From the NCBI GenBank assembly GCA_002256995.1, contig NCGX01000002.1:167508-231507 (forward strand): DNA of 64,000 nucleotides, given 5' to 3'. A program made the position numbers and the translations under genes. This document shows positions 25,231 to 34,632 of the stretch, piece by piece; positions within the stretch are counted from its first letter, which is position 1; each line of letters starts with the position of its first letter. The DNA is from Hydrogenophilales bacterium 16-64-40 (lineage in GTDB: Bacteria > Pseudomonadota > Gammaproteobacteria > Burkholderiales > Thiobacillaceae). Under the pieces are notes generated by a model, which saw only the letters and a list, made by a program, of their open reading frames with translations, ran no database searches and was not told the origin of the DNA.

Positions 25231-25638
25231 ATGAAGAAAGCCGTACTCGCACTGCTGCTGATTTTTGGTCTAACCGCGATGGTGTCGGCAGATGAACTGC
25301 CAGCGTCCGAGGGGGTGGTGGTTCAGGCGAATGGCGACAGAGCCGATTTCAAAAGAGCCTTGGTGCTGGCATCGAATATGCGCGAAGTCCTGCCCACGGC
25401 AAGGTTCGAAGTGGTGGTCTATGGTGCCAACGTGAAGCTGCTGACGGCTTTCAGCGATGAAGCACCGCTCATCCAGAAAGTTCTGGGCGAAGGCATCCAC
25501 GTTATCGCCTGTGGCCGTTCGCTCGAATCTGAACACGTAGTCGAGAGCGATTTGGCTTCCGGCGTGACGGTCGTGCCATTCGGGGCCGTCCATCTTGTGA
25601 ACCGCCAGAAGCAGGGCTGGCAGTACATCAAGGGATAG
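25231..25638 (+). CDS. Exported DsrE/DsrF-like protein
   Basis: The 135-residue product has a signal peptide (MKKAVLALLLIFGLTAMVSA) and a DsrE-like alpha/beta domain with FKRALVLASNMREVLP, FEVVVYGANVKLL and one cysteine in HVIACGRSL. The tail GVTVVPFGAVHLVNRQKQGWQYIKG is typical of the periplasmic branch of the family. Cytoplasmic DsrE proteins relay sulfur as persulfide; for exported ones the role is not known. AAAGGA lies before the ATG at 25231, and a GTG directly in front would add one residue. Its place after dsbD-tlpA-dsbG suggests a thiol or sulfur function, which is inference. Confidence 0.82.
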   Translation: MKKAVLALLLIFGLTAMVSADELPASEGVVVQANGDRADFKRALVLASNMREVLPTARFEVVVYGANVKLLTAFSDEAPLIQKVLGEGIHVIACGRSLESEHVVESDLASGVTVVPFGAVHLVNRQKQGWQYIKG

Positions 25639-25658
25639 CTTGATTGGCGGGATTCTTC

Positions 25659-25681
25659 GGCGGCTGACGTTGCGAGCCGCC
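25659..25681. terminator. Hairpin between convergent genes
   Basis: GGCGGCT (25659-25665) pairs with AGCCGCC (25675-25681) around a 9-base loop in the gap between the DsrE-like gene and the minus-strand regulator. It lacks a T-run in either direction, so it is a weak terminator candidate. Confidence 0.4.
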
Positions 25682-25713
25682 TAAGGGTGGCGCTGCCTTG
25701 AGTTGAAAGCGGC

Positions 25714-26346
25714 TCAGTGCCGCTTGTGGTCTTCCTTCAGCGCCAGGGTGGCGACCTGGACGCGGTTCCTGAGGCCCAGCTTTTCCATGATGTTGCGCAG
25801 GTGGTTGCGCACGGTATTTTCCGACAGGGTCATCTTGTAGGCGATGGCCTTGTTGGACAGGCCTTCTTTCACGTGGTTGACGATCTCCATTTCGCGCGCG
25901 GTCAGCGCCGACAAGGCGCTGTTGTTGAGCTCGCCGCGCGCCATCTTCTGCATGATGTTGAGCGGGAAGCTGCTCTGGCCGTCGCACACGCTGCGGATCG
26001 CTGCCAGCACCTGGTCGGGCTCGCTGGACTTGATGACATAGCCGTCGACGCCGGACGAGATCGCCTCGGAGATTTCCTCGTCGGAGTCGGCAATGGTGAG
26101 CATGATGACCTTGATGCCGAGGTCGCGCAGGTCGGACACGAGGTCGAGCCCGTCGGCATCGGGCAGCGAGCGGTCGAGCAGCGCGGCGTCGGCCGTGTTG
26201 CCCGCGGCCACCCAGGCGCGCAGTTCGGCGGCGTTAGCCAGCTGCGCGGTAAGCGTCAGATCCCGCTCCTGCTGGATGTAGCCCGCCACGCCCATGCGCA
26301 GCAGCGGATGATCGTCGATGAGGATGATGTTGAGGGGGGTGGGCAT
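25714..26346 (-). CDS. NarL/FixJ-family response regulator (orphan)
   Basis: The 210-residue protein has a receiver domain with the acidic pair IDDHP (10-13) and phospho-acceptor Asp58 in AALLDRSLPDADG. A C-terminal LuxR-type HTH follows (LTAREMEIVNHVKEGLSNKAIAYKM, then SENTVRNHLRNIMEKLGLRNRVQVA). No histidine kinase is next to it, so its partner lies elsewhere. It is 29 bases downstream of the SDR gene on the same strand. Target genes are unknown. Confidence 0.9.
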   Translation of the reverse strand: MPTPLNIILIDDHPLLRMGVAGYIQQERDLTLTAQLANAAELRAWVAAGNTADAALLDRSLPDADGLDLVSDLRDLGIKVIMLTIADSDEEISEAISSGVDGYVIKSSEPDQVLAAIRSVCDGQSSFPLNIMQKMARGELNNSALSALTAREMEIVNHVKEGLSNKAIAYKMTLSENTVRNHLRNIMEKLGLRNRVQVATLALKEDHKRH

Positions 26347-26375
26347 TGCTTCTCCGCTGTATTGACTAACGCTGA

Positions 26376-27164
26376 TCAGGTCGGCAGGCCGCGTGGCTTG
26401 CGCGGCGCCTTTTCGAATGCTGCATCATAAACCGGAATGGGCAGCCATTTCAGCAGCCGCGCGGCCCAGGCCATTTGCCAAGGGATGACGGCGTAGGCCC
26501 GGCGCCGCGAGATGCAGTCCGCCACTTTCGCCGCGGCCACCGGGGCACTCATTTTGAACGGCATCGCATAAGGGTTGATCTGCGTCATCGGCGTGTCGAT
26601 GTAGCCGGGCGCCACCGTGACCACGGCGATGCGGCGCGCTTTCAGCTCCAGCCGCAAGGCTTCGAGATAGACGGTGGCGGCGGCTTTCGAGGCCGAATAG
26701 GCGCTGCCGCCGGGCAGGCCGCGCACCCCGGCCACGCTGGAAATGCCGCACAGCACGCCGCCGCGGGTTTGCATGGGGGCGATGAAGGGCTGGAAGGTGT
26801 GGACCAGCCCCAGCACGTTGGCGTCCATCACCGCGCGAAACACCGCGGCGTCGTCCGCCTCCTCGGTCAGGGTGCCGACGCTGATGCCCGCGGCCGCGAT
26901 GACGATGTCGGGCGGGCCGACTTCGTTCAAGAACGCCGCGGCCGCCGCTTGCATGGCGGCGGCGTCGCGCACATCGGCCGCATACAGCCGCGCGTCCAGT
27001 CCGGCGCCCGCGTCCTGCAGGCCGTTGAGCCGGCGGCCGGCCAGCCCCAGTTGTGCGCCGAGCGCGCCGTAATGCCGCGCCAGCGCCGCGCCAAGGCCGG
27101 AACTGGCGCCGGTGATGAAAACCCGCAAGGGTTTATCCAAGACCTTGAGCGGGGCGGTCGGCAA
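26376..27164 (-). CDS. Short-chain dehydrogenase/reductase family protein
   Basis: The 262-residue Rossmann enzyme has the NAD(P)-binding motif TGASSGLG at 18-25, the NAG-equivalent AAAG near 90-93, catalytic Ser142/143, Tyr156 and Lys160 (YSASK), and a PGYIDTPM loop. An Arg in AGRR at about 43-45 suggests NADPH preference. The C-terminus has a basic amphipathic stretch (WQMAWAARLLKWLPIPVY) as in DltE-like membrane-associated SDRs. The substrate cannot be inferred. It is 5 bases downstream of dsbA and probably in the argS-SPOR-dsbA operon. Confidence 0.87.
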   Translation of the reverse strand: MPTAPLKVLDKPLRVFITGASSGLGAALARHYGALGAQLGLAGRRLNGLQDAGAGLDARLYAADVRDAAAMQAAAAAFLNEVGPPDIVIAAAGISVGTLTEEADDAAVFRAVMDANVLGLVHTFQPFIAPMQTRGGVLCGISSVAGVRGLPGGSAYSASKAAATVYLEALRLELKARRIAVVTVAPGYIDTPMTQINPYAMPFKMSAPVAAAKVADCISRRRAYAVIPWQMAWAARLLKWLPIPVYDAAFEKAPRKPRGLPT

Positions 27165-27169
27165 CAGCG

Positions 27170-27820
27170 CTACTTCGCGGACTTCTTGCTGCCGCGCTCG
27201 GCGCGTGCCTTGACGATCAGCTGGTCGAGCACTTCGAACAGCCGCGCCTGGCTGCCGGCCATCGACACCGAGGTGGTGTACTTGCCGTCGATGATGAAGG
27301 CGGGCACGCCGCTGATGGCGTAGGCAGTGGCCAGCTGCGCACCCTGGGTGGCTTTCGACTGGGTGGAGAAGGAGTTGTAGATGCCTTGGAATTTCTTGCG
27401 GTCGACACCTTGCTTCGCGATCCAGCCGCCCAGCACGCCTGGGTCGTTGAGATTGATGTTCTCCACGTGGTAGGCGTCGAACACCTTGTGGTGCAGGCGG
27501 TCGAGCAGGTTCATCTGCTCGAGGGTGTAATAGAGCTTGGCGCCCGGCATCCAGTCGTCACGGAACACCGCCGGCACGCGCCGCACCTGGGCGTCCCGGG
27601 GGAGGGTCTTCAGCCACGCATTGAGACCGGGTTCGAGCTGAAAGCAGTGCGGGCAGCGATACCAGAAGAACTCCAGCACCTCGACCTTGCTGCCGGTGGC
27701 GACCGGCTGCGGGTTTTTCAGGCGGGCGTATTCGTGCCCTTCGAAGGCTTCCGGGCCAGCGGCCAGGGCGGACAGGGAAAGGACGGTGGCGGCCAAAAAA
27801 GCCAGTGCGCGGGTGAACAT
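27170..27820 (-). CDS. dsbA: Thiol:disulfide interchange protein DsbA
   Basis: With the ATG at 27820 the product is 216 residues. It has a signal peptide ending ALAAG near residue 22 and the oxidase active site FFWYRCPHCFQLEP (Cys56, Cys59). The cis-Pro loop is SGVPAFIIDGKY. DsbA oxidises cysteines of proteins entering the periplasm. A TTG directly before the ATG extends the frame by one codon. The ATG overlaps the stop of the upstream SPOR gene by one base. No dsbB is nearby. The window thus holds both oxidising (DsbA) and reducing (DsbD/DsbG) branches. Confidence 0.95.
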   Translation of the reverse strand: MFTRALAFLAATVLSLSALAAGPEAFEGHEYARLKNPQPVATGSKVEVLEFFWYRCPHCFQLEPGLNAWLKTLPRDAQVRRVPAVFRDDWMPGAKLYYTLEQMNLLDRLHHKVFDAYHVENINLNDPGVLGGWIAKQGVDRKKFQGIYNSFSTQSKATQGAQLATAYAISGVPAFIIDGKYTTSVSMAGSQARLFEVLDQLIVKARAERGSKKSAK

Positions 27821-28350
27821 CAAGGCGTCTCCTGAGGGGTGGGAATTTCTTTGACCAGCGTGGAAGGGATATCGTTCTGCGTCAGCAGGCTGCGGGTGCG
27901 ATTCACTTCATCCATGGCGCCAAAGGGGCCGACGCGCACGCGATGGAGCACACCCTTGTCGGCGACCTCGCCGGTCTGGATCACGGCTTCGACGCCGAGC
28001 ATCGCCAGTTGCGCCTTCAGGTTGTCGGCGTCGTCCGCATTTTTAAACGCGCCCGCCTGCAGGTAATAGCGCGGCGCGGCCGCGGCGGGCGCGGTGGCCG
28101 GCGGCAGCACGCTTGGCGTGTCGCTCGGCAGGACCTTGTAGAAGTCGAAGCTGGGCGCGGCCTCGGGCGTGGCGGGCAGCGGCTGGCTGGGGGCCGTCGG
28201 CGGCGTGGCGGAGCTGAACGGATTGCTGCCGGTGATCCAGAGTGCCACGCCCACGGCGAGCACCGCGCCGACGGTGAGGCCGATCAGCACGCCGGTGAAA
28301 ATGGAATTGCCGCCGGAACGGCGGGTGTTGCGGGATGCGGGTTTTGCCAT
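27820..28350 (-). CDS. SPOR-domain membrane protein (FtsN-like)
   Basis: From the ATG at 28350 the product is 176 residues. It has a basic cytoplasmic tail, one membrane helix (FTGVLIGLTVGAVLAVGVALWI, about 18-39) and a Pro/Ala-rich periplasmic linker. A C-terminal SPOR domain begins at RYYLQAGAFKNADDADNLKAQL and ends with VRVGPFGAMDEVNRTRSLL. SPOR domains bind denuded glycan at the division septum. It is smaller than E. coli FtsN but shares its topology. Its position between argS and dsbA is common in betaproteobacteria. Confidence 0.88.
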   Translation of the reverse strand: MAKPASRNTRRSGGNSIFTGVLIGLTVGAVLAVGVALWITGSNPFSSATPPTAPSQPLPATPEAAPSFDFYKVLPSDTPSVLPPATAPAAAAPRYYLQAGAFKNADDADNLKAQLAMLGVEAVIQTGEVADKGVLHRVRVGPFGAMDEVNRTRSLLTQNDIPSTLVKEIPTPQETP

Positions 28351-28352
28351 GG

Positions 28353-30026
28353 CTACATTTTCTCCGGGGCGGACACGCCGAGCAAGGCGAGGCCGTTGAC
28401 GATCGTGATGCGGGTAGCGTCGGCCAGCGCCAGCCGGGCGAGTTTGGTCGCGGCATCCTCGACCAGGAATTTCTCGGCGTTGTACCAGGCGTGGAAGTCG
28501 CCCGCCAGCATTTGCAGGTAGTGCACCAGCAGGTGCGGCGCCAGGTCGCGCGCGGCACCGGCGACGACCTCGGGGTATTCGGCCAGGCGCTGCATCAGTG
28601 CGAGCTCGTGCGGCGCGGCCAGCGGCGCGAGGTCGACGGCGTCGAGTGCGGCGGGCGCATCGCCCCATTCTTCAAACACGCGGCAAATGCGCGCGTGGGC
28701 GTATTGCACGTAGAACACCGGGTTGTCGGTGTTCTTGGCGACCGCCAGATCGACGTCGAAGATGTATTCGGTGTCGGCCTTGCGCGAGAGCAGGAAGAAG
28801 CGCACCGCGTCCTTGCTGGTCCAGTCGATGAGGTCGCGCAGGGTGACGTAGCTGCCGGCGCGCTTGGAGATCTTCACCTCCTCGCCGCCGCGCATGACCC
28901 GGATCATCGTGTGCAGCAGGTAGTCGGGATAGCCCTCGGGGATGCCGACGTTGGCGGCCTGCAGGCCGGCGCGCACGCGGGCGATGGTGCCGTGGTGGTC
29001 GGTGCCCTGGATGTTGATCGCGCGCTCGTAGCCGCGCGCCCACTTGTCGATGTGGTAGGCGACGTCGGGCACGAAATAGGTGTAGGTGCCGTCGGACTTC
29101 TTCATCACGCGGTCCTTGTCGTCGCCGTAGTCGGTGGTCCGAAGCCACAGCGCGCCGTCCTGCTCGTAGGTCTTGCCGGCGTCGATGAGCTTCTGCACCG
29201 TCGCCGCGACGCGGCCGCTGGTGTACAGGCTCGACTCCAGATAGTAGTGGTCGAAGCGCACCGCGAAGGCCTGGAGGTCGAGGTCCTGCTCGTGGCGCAG
29301 GTAGGCGACGGCGAACTGGCGGATGCTGTCGAGATCGTCGACGTCGCCGCTCGCGGTGTATTCGCGGTCGTCCGACTTCACCGTCTTTTTCGCCAGAAAA
29401 TCCGCCGCGATGTCGGCGATGTAGTCGCCGTTGTAGGCGGTTTCCGGCCACGCGGCGTCGCCCGGCTTTGCACCCTTCGCGCGCGCCTGCACGCTGTTGG
29501 CCAAGGTCGCGATCTGCACCCCGGCGTCGTTGTAGTAGAACTCGCGATACACCTCCCAGCCCTGCGCCGCGTACAGGTTGCAGATCGCGTCGCCCAGCGC
29601 CGCCTGGCGGCCGTGGCCGACGTGCAGCGGACCGGTCGGGTTGGCGGAGACGAACTCGACCAGCACGCGGTGCCCGCGGCCCGCGTCGCCGCGGCCGAAT
29701 TGCGCGCCTTCGGTGCGGACGCGCCGCACGATGCCGTGCCAGGCCGCGGGCGTGAGGTGGAAATTGATGAAGCCGGCGCCGGCGATTTCGGTCCTGGCGA
29801 CCAGCGGGGAGGCTGGCAGTTCGGTCAGGATCAGCTGCGCCAACTCGCGCGGATTGCGCTTCAGCGGCCGCGCCAGCTGCATCGCGGCGTTGCTGGAAAA
29901 GTCGCCGTGGGCGGGATTCTTCGGGCGCTCGATCTCGAGGCTGACCGGGGCGTCGGGCGCCACCGTTTCGAGGGCTGCGCCGATCAGCAGGGCGATCTGG
30001 TCTTTGAGCGGATGGGTGTCGGACAT
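28353..30026 (-). CDS. argS: Arginine-tRNA ligase
   Basis: The 557-residue class I synthetase has the ArgS N-terminal Add1 domain, the HIGH-type motif HVGH at 135-138 ([14 protein letters not shown]), and VKISKRAG in the position of KMSKS. The C-terminal anticodon-binding helices end with [28 protein letters not shown], the usual ArgS end. It charges tRNA-Arg and, like all ArgRS, needs tRNA for amino-acid activation. The gene is 2 bases upstream of the SPOR gene and 83 bases downstream of priA. Confidence 0.97.
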   Translation of the reverse strand: MSDTHPLKDQIALLIGAALETVAPDAPVSLEIERPKNPAHGDFSSNAAMQLARPLKRNPRELAQLILTELPASPLVARTEIAGAGFINFHLTPAAWHGIVRRVRTEGAQFGRGDAGRGHRVLVEFVSANPTGPLHVGHGRQAALGDAICNLYAAQGWEVYREFYYNDAGVQIATLANSVQARAKGAKPGDAAWPETAYNGDYIADIAADFLAKKTVKSDDREYTASGDVDDLDSIRQFAVAYLRHEQDLDLQAFAVRFDHYYLESSLYTSGRVAATVQKLIDAGKTYEQDGALWLRTTDYGDDKDRVMKKSDGTYTYFVPDVAYHIDKWARGYERAINIQGTDHHGTIARVRAGLQAANVGIPEGYPDYLLHTMIRVMRGGEEVKISKRAGSYVTLRDLIDWTSKDAVRFFLLSRKADTEYIFDVDLAVAKNTDNPVFYVQYAHARICRVFEEWGDAPAALDAVDLAPLAAPHELALMQRLAEYPEVVAGAARDLAPHLLVHYLQMLAGDFHAWYNAEKFLVEDAATKLARLALADATRITIVNGLALLGVSAPEKM

Positions 30027-30109
30027 GGGCTTACAAAGAGGACGCCAACCCGCACGCCTTCAGTGTTCGAAATGAGTAGCCCGCGATTATAAGCGCCGCG
30101 CGCGGGGCA

Positions 30110-32269
30110 TCAAAACAGCAGCGGGTCGACGTCGAGCGACCAGCGCGCCACGCGCGGCCGGATGCTGTCGAACTGCGGCCGCCAGTCGCGCACGAAGGCC
30201 TGCAGGGCCTGGCGCTGCGCCGACTGGATCAGCAGCTGCGCGCGCTCCAGATTGGCCACGCGCGCCATCGGCGCCGGGGTGGCGGCGAACACGCTGACGC
30301 CGGCGGTGGCGGGCGCCAGCGCCGCGGCGCGCTGCAGAAAGGCCAGCGCCGCGGCCATCGTCGGCGCTTCGGCGCGCAGCAGGACCTGGCGGGTGAACGG
30401 CGGCAGGTCGAGTTGGCGGCGCTGGGCCAGCAGTGCCCGCGCGTAGCCGGAAAAGTCGTGGCGCTGCAGGTAGCGGAACAAAGGATGGTCGGGGAAGGCG
30501 GTCTGGATCAGCACGCGGCCGGGTTTGTCGGCGCGGCCGGCGCGGCCGGCCACCTGCATCAGCTGGGCGAACAGGCGCTCGGTGGCGCGGAAGTCGGGGC
30601 TGTAGAGCGCGCCGTCGGTGTCGAGGATCAGCGCCAGCGTCATGTTGGGAAAGTCGTGGCCCTTGGCCAGCATCTGGGTGCCGACCAGGATGTCGATTTC
30701 GCCGCCGTGCACCGCCGCGCCGAGCTCGGCCCAGGCGCGCGGGCGCATGGTGTCGCGGTCGATGCGGCGGATGCGCGCGGCGGGCAGGCGCGCGGTGAGG
30801 GTTTCCTCCAGGCGCTGGGTGCCCTGGCCGAGCGGCTTTAAGTCCGGATTGCCGCAACTCGGACATTCGGTCGGGATGCGTGATTCCAGGCCGCAGTGGT
30901 GGCACTTCAGCCGGTGTGAGGTGCGGTGCAGCACCAGCCGCGCCGAGCAGCGCGGGCAGGGCGACACCCAGCCGCAGCTCGGGCAGTACAGCGCCGGCGC
31001 GTAGCCGCGGCGGTTGAGGAAGACCAGGCTCTGCTCGCCGCGCCCCAGGGTGTCGGTCAGCGCCTGCAGGGCGGGGCGGGTGAGGCCGTTGTCGAGCGGG
31101 ATGTGCTTGAGGTCGACCAGCTCGATGTCCGGCAGCCGCGCCTGGCTGATCGCGCGCTGCTTCAACTCGATCAGCTGATAGCGCCCGGAAAGCGCCTGCG
31201 CGTAGCTCTCCAGCGAGGGCGTGGCCGAGCCGAGCACCACCGGCACGCCGCGTTGCTTGGCGCGCGCAATCGCGACGTCGCGCGCCGAATAGCGCAGGCC
31301 GTCCTGCTGTTTGAACGAGGCGTCGTGCTCCTCGTCCACCACGATCAGCCCCAGCCGCGGCAGCGGCGCGAACACCGACAGCCGGGTGCCGAGCAGGACG
31401 TCGCACTCGGGCGCGGCAAGCCAGTTCTCCGCGCGCTCCTTCTCGCCCAGGCCGCTGTGCAGGGTGGCGAAGCGGCGCCCGGGAAAGCGGCGGCGGAAAT
31501 GCTGCTCCAGCTGCGGGGTCAGCGCGATCTCGGGGATCAGCACCAGTGCCTGCCGGCCGCGCGCCAGCACCGCATCGATCAGGCGCAGATACAGCTCGCT
31601 CTTGCCGCTGCCGGTGACGCCGTGGACCAGGTGGACGCCGAATTTCCCCAGCGCGGGCAGCAGCGCATCGAGCGCGGCCTGTTGCCCGGCGGTGGCCGGG
31701 GGCGACTCGGCCGTCCGAGGCGCGTCGGCTGTTGGGGGGGGAACGCTGGTCCACGCCGCCCAGCCGGCCGCCACCAGCGCGGCGGCGTGGCGGCCTTGCT
31801 TCTGCGCACGCAAGGCGTCGCGCGCCTGCGGCGCCGCCCGCAAGGCATCGAGCAGGGCGCGCTGCGCGCGGGCACGGGCGCCGGGTTCGGCGGCCTGCCC
31901 GGCTTCGGTCAGCACCAGCCAGGGCGTATCGGCGACAAAGGGCGTGGCGTTCTTCAGGCGCGGCGGCAGGGTGGCGAGCAGAATCGCGCCCAGCGGATAG
32001 TGGTAATAGTCGGCGCAAAACTGCGCCAGGCGGAGGATGTCGGGCGACAGCGCGGGGCGGTCGTCCAGCACGCGGATCACATCGCGCAGCTTGCCTGCCC
32101 CGACCGTGCTGTCGGCCACCGGCCCCAGCGCGATGCCGACCTGGCGGGTGCGACCGAACGGCACCTCGACCAGGCTGCCGGGCTGCACCGTGCCTGCGTC
32201 GTCCGGCAGGCGGTAGTCGAACAACCGGTGCAGCGGCGTATCGAGCGCGACCTGGAGGATGGACGGCAT
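30110..32269 (-). CDS. priA: Primosomal replication-restart helicase PriA
   Basis: The 719-residue protein has an N-terminal 3-prime-end-binding domain, Walker A GVTGSGKSELYLR, a DEAH-type box VVDEEHD, and helicase motifs such as QMLAKGHDFPNMTL. Eight zinc-ligating cysteines lie in CPSCGWVSPCPRC, CHHCGLESRIPTECPSCG. It reloads the replisome at collapsed forks. A run of eight G (31734-31741 on the plus strand) sits in the linker before the helicase core and is a potential slippage site. The upstream gap carries a perfect DnaA box. Confidence 0.95.
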   Translation of the reverse strand: MPSILQVALDTPLHRLFDYRLPDDAGTVQPGSLVEVPFGRTRQVGIALGPVADSTVGAGKLRDVIRVLDDRPALSPDILRLAQFCADYYHYPLGAILLATLPPRLKNATPFVADTPWLVLTEAGQAAEPGARARAQRALLDALRAAPQARDALRAQKQGRHAAALVAAGWAAWTSVPPPTADAPRTAESPPATAGQQAALDALLPALGKFGVHLVHGVTGSGKSELYLRLIDAVLARGRQALVLIPEIALTPQLEQHFRRRFPGRRFATLHSGLGEKERAENWLAAPECDVLLGTRLSVFAPLPRLGLIVVDEEHDASFKQQDGLRYSARDVAIARAKQRGVPVVLGSATPSLESYAQALSGRYQLIELKQRAISQARLPDIELVDLKHIPLDNGLTRPALQALTDTLGRGEQSLVFLNRRGYAPALYCPSCGWVSPCPRCSARLVLHRTSHRLKCHHCGLESRIPTECPSCGNPDLKPLGQGTQRLEETLTARLPAARIRRIDRDTMRPRAWAELGAAVHGGEIDILVGTQMLAKGHDFPNMTLALILDTDGALYSPDFRATERLFAQLMQVAGRAGRADKPGRVLIQTAFPDHPLFRYLQRHDFSGYARALLAQRRQLDLPPFTRQVLLRAEAPTMAAALAFLQRAAALAPATAGVSVFAATPAPMARVANLERAQLLIQSAQRQALQAFVRDWRPQFDSIRPRVARWSLDVDPLLF

Positions 32270-32606
32270 GTTAGCGGCGTATCCTGATCGGGTGTCGGGA
32301 AAAATTCACTAAGTGGCTGTTTGCCAAGCCTTATTTGGTGTTGTCCACGCAAGCTGTGGATAATTGTGTGGGCGGTTTGTGTTGACTGCCGTCAAACGCC
32401 CGTATTCAGGCGGACAGGCATCACAGGCTAAAAAGAAGGCAAACCAGCAAATCGTTGTTTATCAGAGACTTATAAACTTGGCTTGGCTGTCAAGCCATTG
32501 AAACAAAAAAAGTTCCTCTGCGCCAGAATTGTGCATAAGTCAATGCTTCTTCACTTGATTTTACAAGGCCTCGCGCGCCTAGCTGGTGCGCAAGGCCTTG
32601 TTCTTT
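32270..32606. other. Intergenic region upstream of priA with DnaA box
   Basis: This 337-base AT-richer gap contains a perfect DnaA box (TGTGGATAA, 32355-32363, that is TTATCCACA on the minus strand). An oppositely oriented weaker box TTGTCCACG lies at 32341-32349. A TGGCTTG/CAAGCCA hairpin lies at 32479-32497 and the larger stem-loop at 32563-32601. I see no gene in it. The priA promoter must lie here. Confidence 0.6.
32563..32601. terminator. Stem-loop downstream of the Tim44-like gene
   Basis: ACAAGGCC (32563-32570) pairs with GGCCTTGT (32594-32601), with further partial pairing (GCGC region) inside. It starts 6 bases after the Tim44-like stop on the minus strand. The T-rich side is on the plus strand, so as a terminator for the minus-strand gene it is imperfect. 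Confidence 0.5.
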
Positions 32607-33440
32607 CTAGCTTTGTTGCTGCTGGATCCCGGCAATGACCCAGCCGCCCTGGCCGCCGGCCGGTTTGGTGAGATGCCAGATTTCGTCGAGCGGCAGCACG
32701 TCCTGATCGGCGGCTTCGCGCACCTGGCCGGTGAAGCGCACGCTGACGACGTGGCGGTTGCCCTCGTCGACCGCTTCCAGCACCTCGGCGTCGAGCGCCA
32801 TGACGTCGGTGATCTGGGCGGCGTCGCCGCGTTCGGCCAACTGCATGCTGATTTCGGCGAACACTTCGGGCGAGGTAAAGGCGCGCAGGTCGTCCAGGTT
32901 GGCGGCGTCAAACGCCGCCTGCAGGCGGATGAAGTTGAGCTTGGCCTCGCGCGCGAAGGCGTCGGCGTCGAAACCGGGCGGGAAGGCGCCGACCGTGGCG
33001 CTGCCGCCACCCAGGGTCGCCGAGGGCTGGTCAAACGCGGCGGATCCGTGCTGCGGCATGCCGGCGTACTGCGTCGCGGGTGCCGGCGCATTGCGGCGCA
33101 TGAAGAAGCGGAACAGCATGAAGGCGGCCATCGCCAGCAGCGCCAGCATCAGGAAGCTGGCCATTTCTTCGCCCAGACCGAGATGGGAAAACAGCGCGGC
33201 CAGACCCAAACCGGCGGCGAGGCCAGCGATCGGCCCCATCCACGAACGCTTCTGCGGGGCGGTGGTCGGCGCGGTGCCGGTCTGCTGGCGCTGCGGCGTC
33301 GGCGCGACGTTCTGCTTGGCCGGCGCGGTGCGCTGCATGCCGAAGGATTTGCTGCCGCCCATGCGGCGCGCTTCGGCGTCCGGCACGATGAAGGAGAAGC
33401 CGATGAAGACGGCAAACAGGCTGATCAAAAAGGATTTCAT
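32607..33440 (-). CDS. Tim44-like domain protein, membrane-anchored
   Basis: The 277-residue product begins with a signal or anchor sequence (MKSFLISLFAVFIGFSFIVPDAEA), then a RRMGGSKSFGMQR segment common to this family. A Gly/Ala-rich pair of hydrophobic helices spans about 70-112 (GPIAGLAAGLGLAALFSHLGLGEEMASFLMLALLAMAAFMLFRFF). The C-terminal Tim44-like lipid-binding domain runs from about 150 to 275 (FAREAKLNFIRLQAAFDAANLDDLRAFTSPEVFAEI, WVIAGIQQ at the end). Function in bacteria is not established. The best-known member, mitochondrial Tim44, tethers the import motor, but these bacterial proteins are not import components. Confidence 0.85.
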   Translation of the reverse strand: MKSFLISLFAVFIGFSFIVPDAEARRMGGSKSFGMQRTAPAKQNVAPTPQRQQTGTAPTTAPQKRSWMGPIAGLAAGLGLAALFSHLGLGEEMASFLMLALLAMAAFMLFRFFMRRNAPAPATQYAGMPQHGSAAFDQPSATLGGGSATVGAFPPGFDADAFAREAKLNFIRLQAAFDAANLDDLRAFTSPEVFAEISMQLAERGDAAQITDVMALDAEVLEAVDEGNRHVVSVRFTGQVREAADQDVLPLDEIWHLTKPAGGQGGWVIAGIQQQQS

Positions 33441-33487
33441 GGCGTTTCCAGATGAATAAAAGTTAGGCGGGTGGCGAGGCTGAAAAA

Positions 33488-34555
33488 TCAGGCTGCGCGC
33501 ACCGCGCGGCTGTGGCTGTGCACCGCCTCGACCAGCACGCTGACGTTGTCCGGGTTGGTGAACTGCGAAATGCCGTGGCCGAGGTTGAACACGTGGCCGG
33601 GGTGGTTGCCGTAACTGTCGATGATGCGCGTGGCTTCGGTACGGATGCTCTCCGGCGTGCCGTGCAGGGCGCAGGGGTCGAGGTTGCCCTGCAGCGCCAC
33701 TTTATCGCCGACGCGCCGGCGCGCCTCGCCGATGTCGAGGGTCCAGTCCAGCCCCACCGCGTCGGCGCCGATGCCGGCCATCGATTCCAGCCAGTTGCCG
33801 CCGCCCTTGGTGAAGATGATGCTGGGCACGCGCCGGCCTTCGCGCTCCTTGATCAGGCCGGCGACGATGCGCTCCATGTAGTCGAGCGAGAATTCCTTGT
33901 ACGCGTGCGGGGTGAGACTGCCGCCCCAGGAGTCGAAAATCATCACCGCCTGCGCGCCGGCCTCGATCTGCGCGTTGAGGTAGTCGATCACCGCACGGGT
34001 GTTCACTTCGAGGATGCGGTGCAGGAGGTCGGGACGGCTGTACAGCATGGTCTTGATGTGGCGGTAGTCGTCCGAGCCGCCGCCTTCGACCATGTAGCAG
34101 GCCAGCGTGTAGGGGCTGCCGGAAAAGCCGATCAGCGGCACCGAGCCGTCGAGCGCGCGGCGGATCGAACGCACCGCGTCCATCACGTAGCCCAGTTTGT
34201 CGTGGGGGTCGGGTGCGGAGAGGTCGCGGATCTCCCACTCGTCGCGCAGCGGGCGCTCGAAGCGCGGGCCTTCGCCCTGCGAGAAATACAGGCCCAGGCC
34301 CATCGCGTCGGGCACGGTGAGGATGTCGGAAAACAGAATGGCGGCGTCGAGCGGATAGCGCGCCAGCGGCTGCAACGTCACCTCGGTCGCCAGGTCAGGC
34401 GTCTTGCACAGGGTCAGGAAATCGCCGGCGCGGGCGCGGGTGGCGTTGTATTCCGGCAAATAGCGGCCGGCCTGGCGCATCAGCCACATCGGCGTGTAAT
34501 CAGTGGGTTGGCGTTGCAGCGCGCGCAGGAAAGTATCGTTCTTGAGGGCAGACAT
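33488..34555 (-). CDS. hemE: Uroporphyrinogen decarboxylase
   Basis: The 355-residue product is the standard length. It has the signature [15 protein letters not shown] and the conserved FSDIL Asp, with [19 protein letters not shown] and the C-terminal FNLGHGI. It decarboxylates the four acetate side chains of uroporphyrinogen III to give coproporphyrinogen III in heme synthesis. It is monocistronic in appearance, 47 bases upstream of the Tim44-like gene. Confidence 0.98.
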   Translation of the reverse strand: MSALKNDTFLRALQRQPTDYTPMWLMRQAGRYLPEYNATRARAGDFLTLCKTPDLATEVTLQPLARYPLDAAILFSDILTVPDAMGLGLYFSQGEGPRFERPLRDEWEIRDLSAPDPHDKLGYVMDAVRSIRRALDGSVPLIGFSGSPYTLACYMVEGGGSDDYRHIKTMLYSRPDLLHRILEVNTRAVIDYLNAQIEAGAQAVMIFDSWGGSLTPHAYKEFSLDYMERIVAGLIKEREGRRVPSIIFTKGGGNWLESMAGIGADAVGLDWTLDIGEARRRVGDKVALQGNLDPCALHGTPESIRTEATRIIDSYGNHPGHVFNLGHGISQFTNPDNVSVLVEAVHSHSRAVRAA

Positions 34556-34632
34556 GGGGCAGGCCAGGACGCAAAACCGTCATTTTAGCAGGCTTGGCGT
34601 GCCTGGCCGTGAGCAGGGGTGAGTCGTCGGGT

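Noticed and set aside
32485-32505. TGTC-N10-AACA as a further GlrR site
   Set aside because: One mismatch, no sigma-54 promoter nearby; such 7/8 matches are expected by chance every few kb.
32270-32606. Replication origin
   Set aside because: Only one perfect and one weak DnaA box, no AT-rich unwinding repeats, and no dnaA, dnaN or rpmH nearby.
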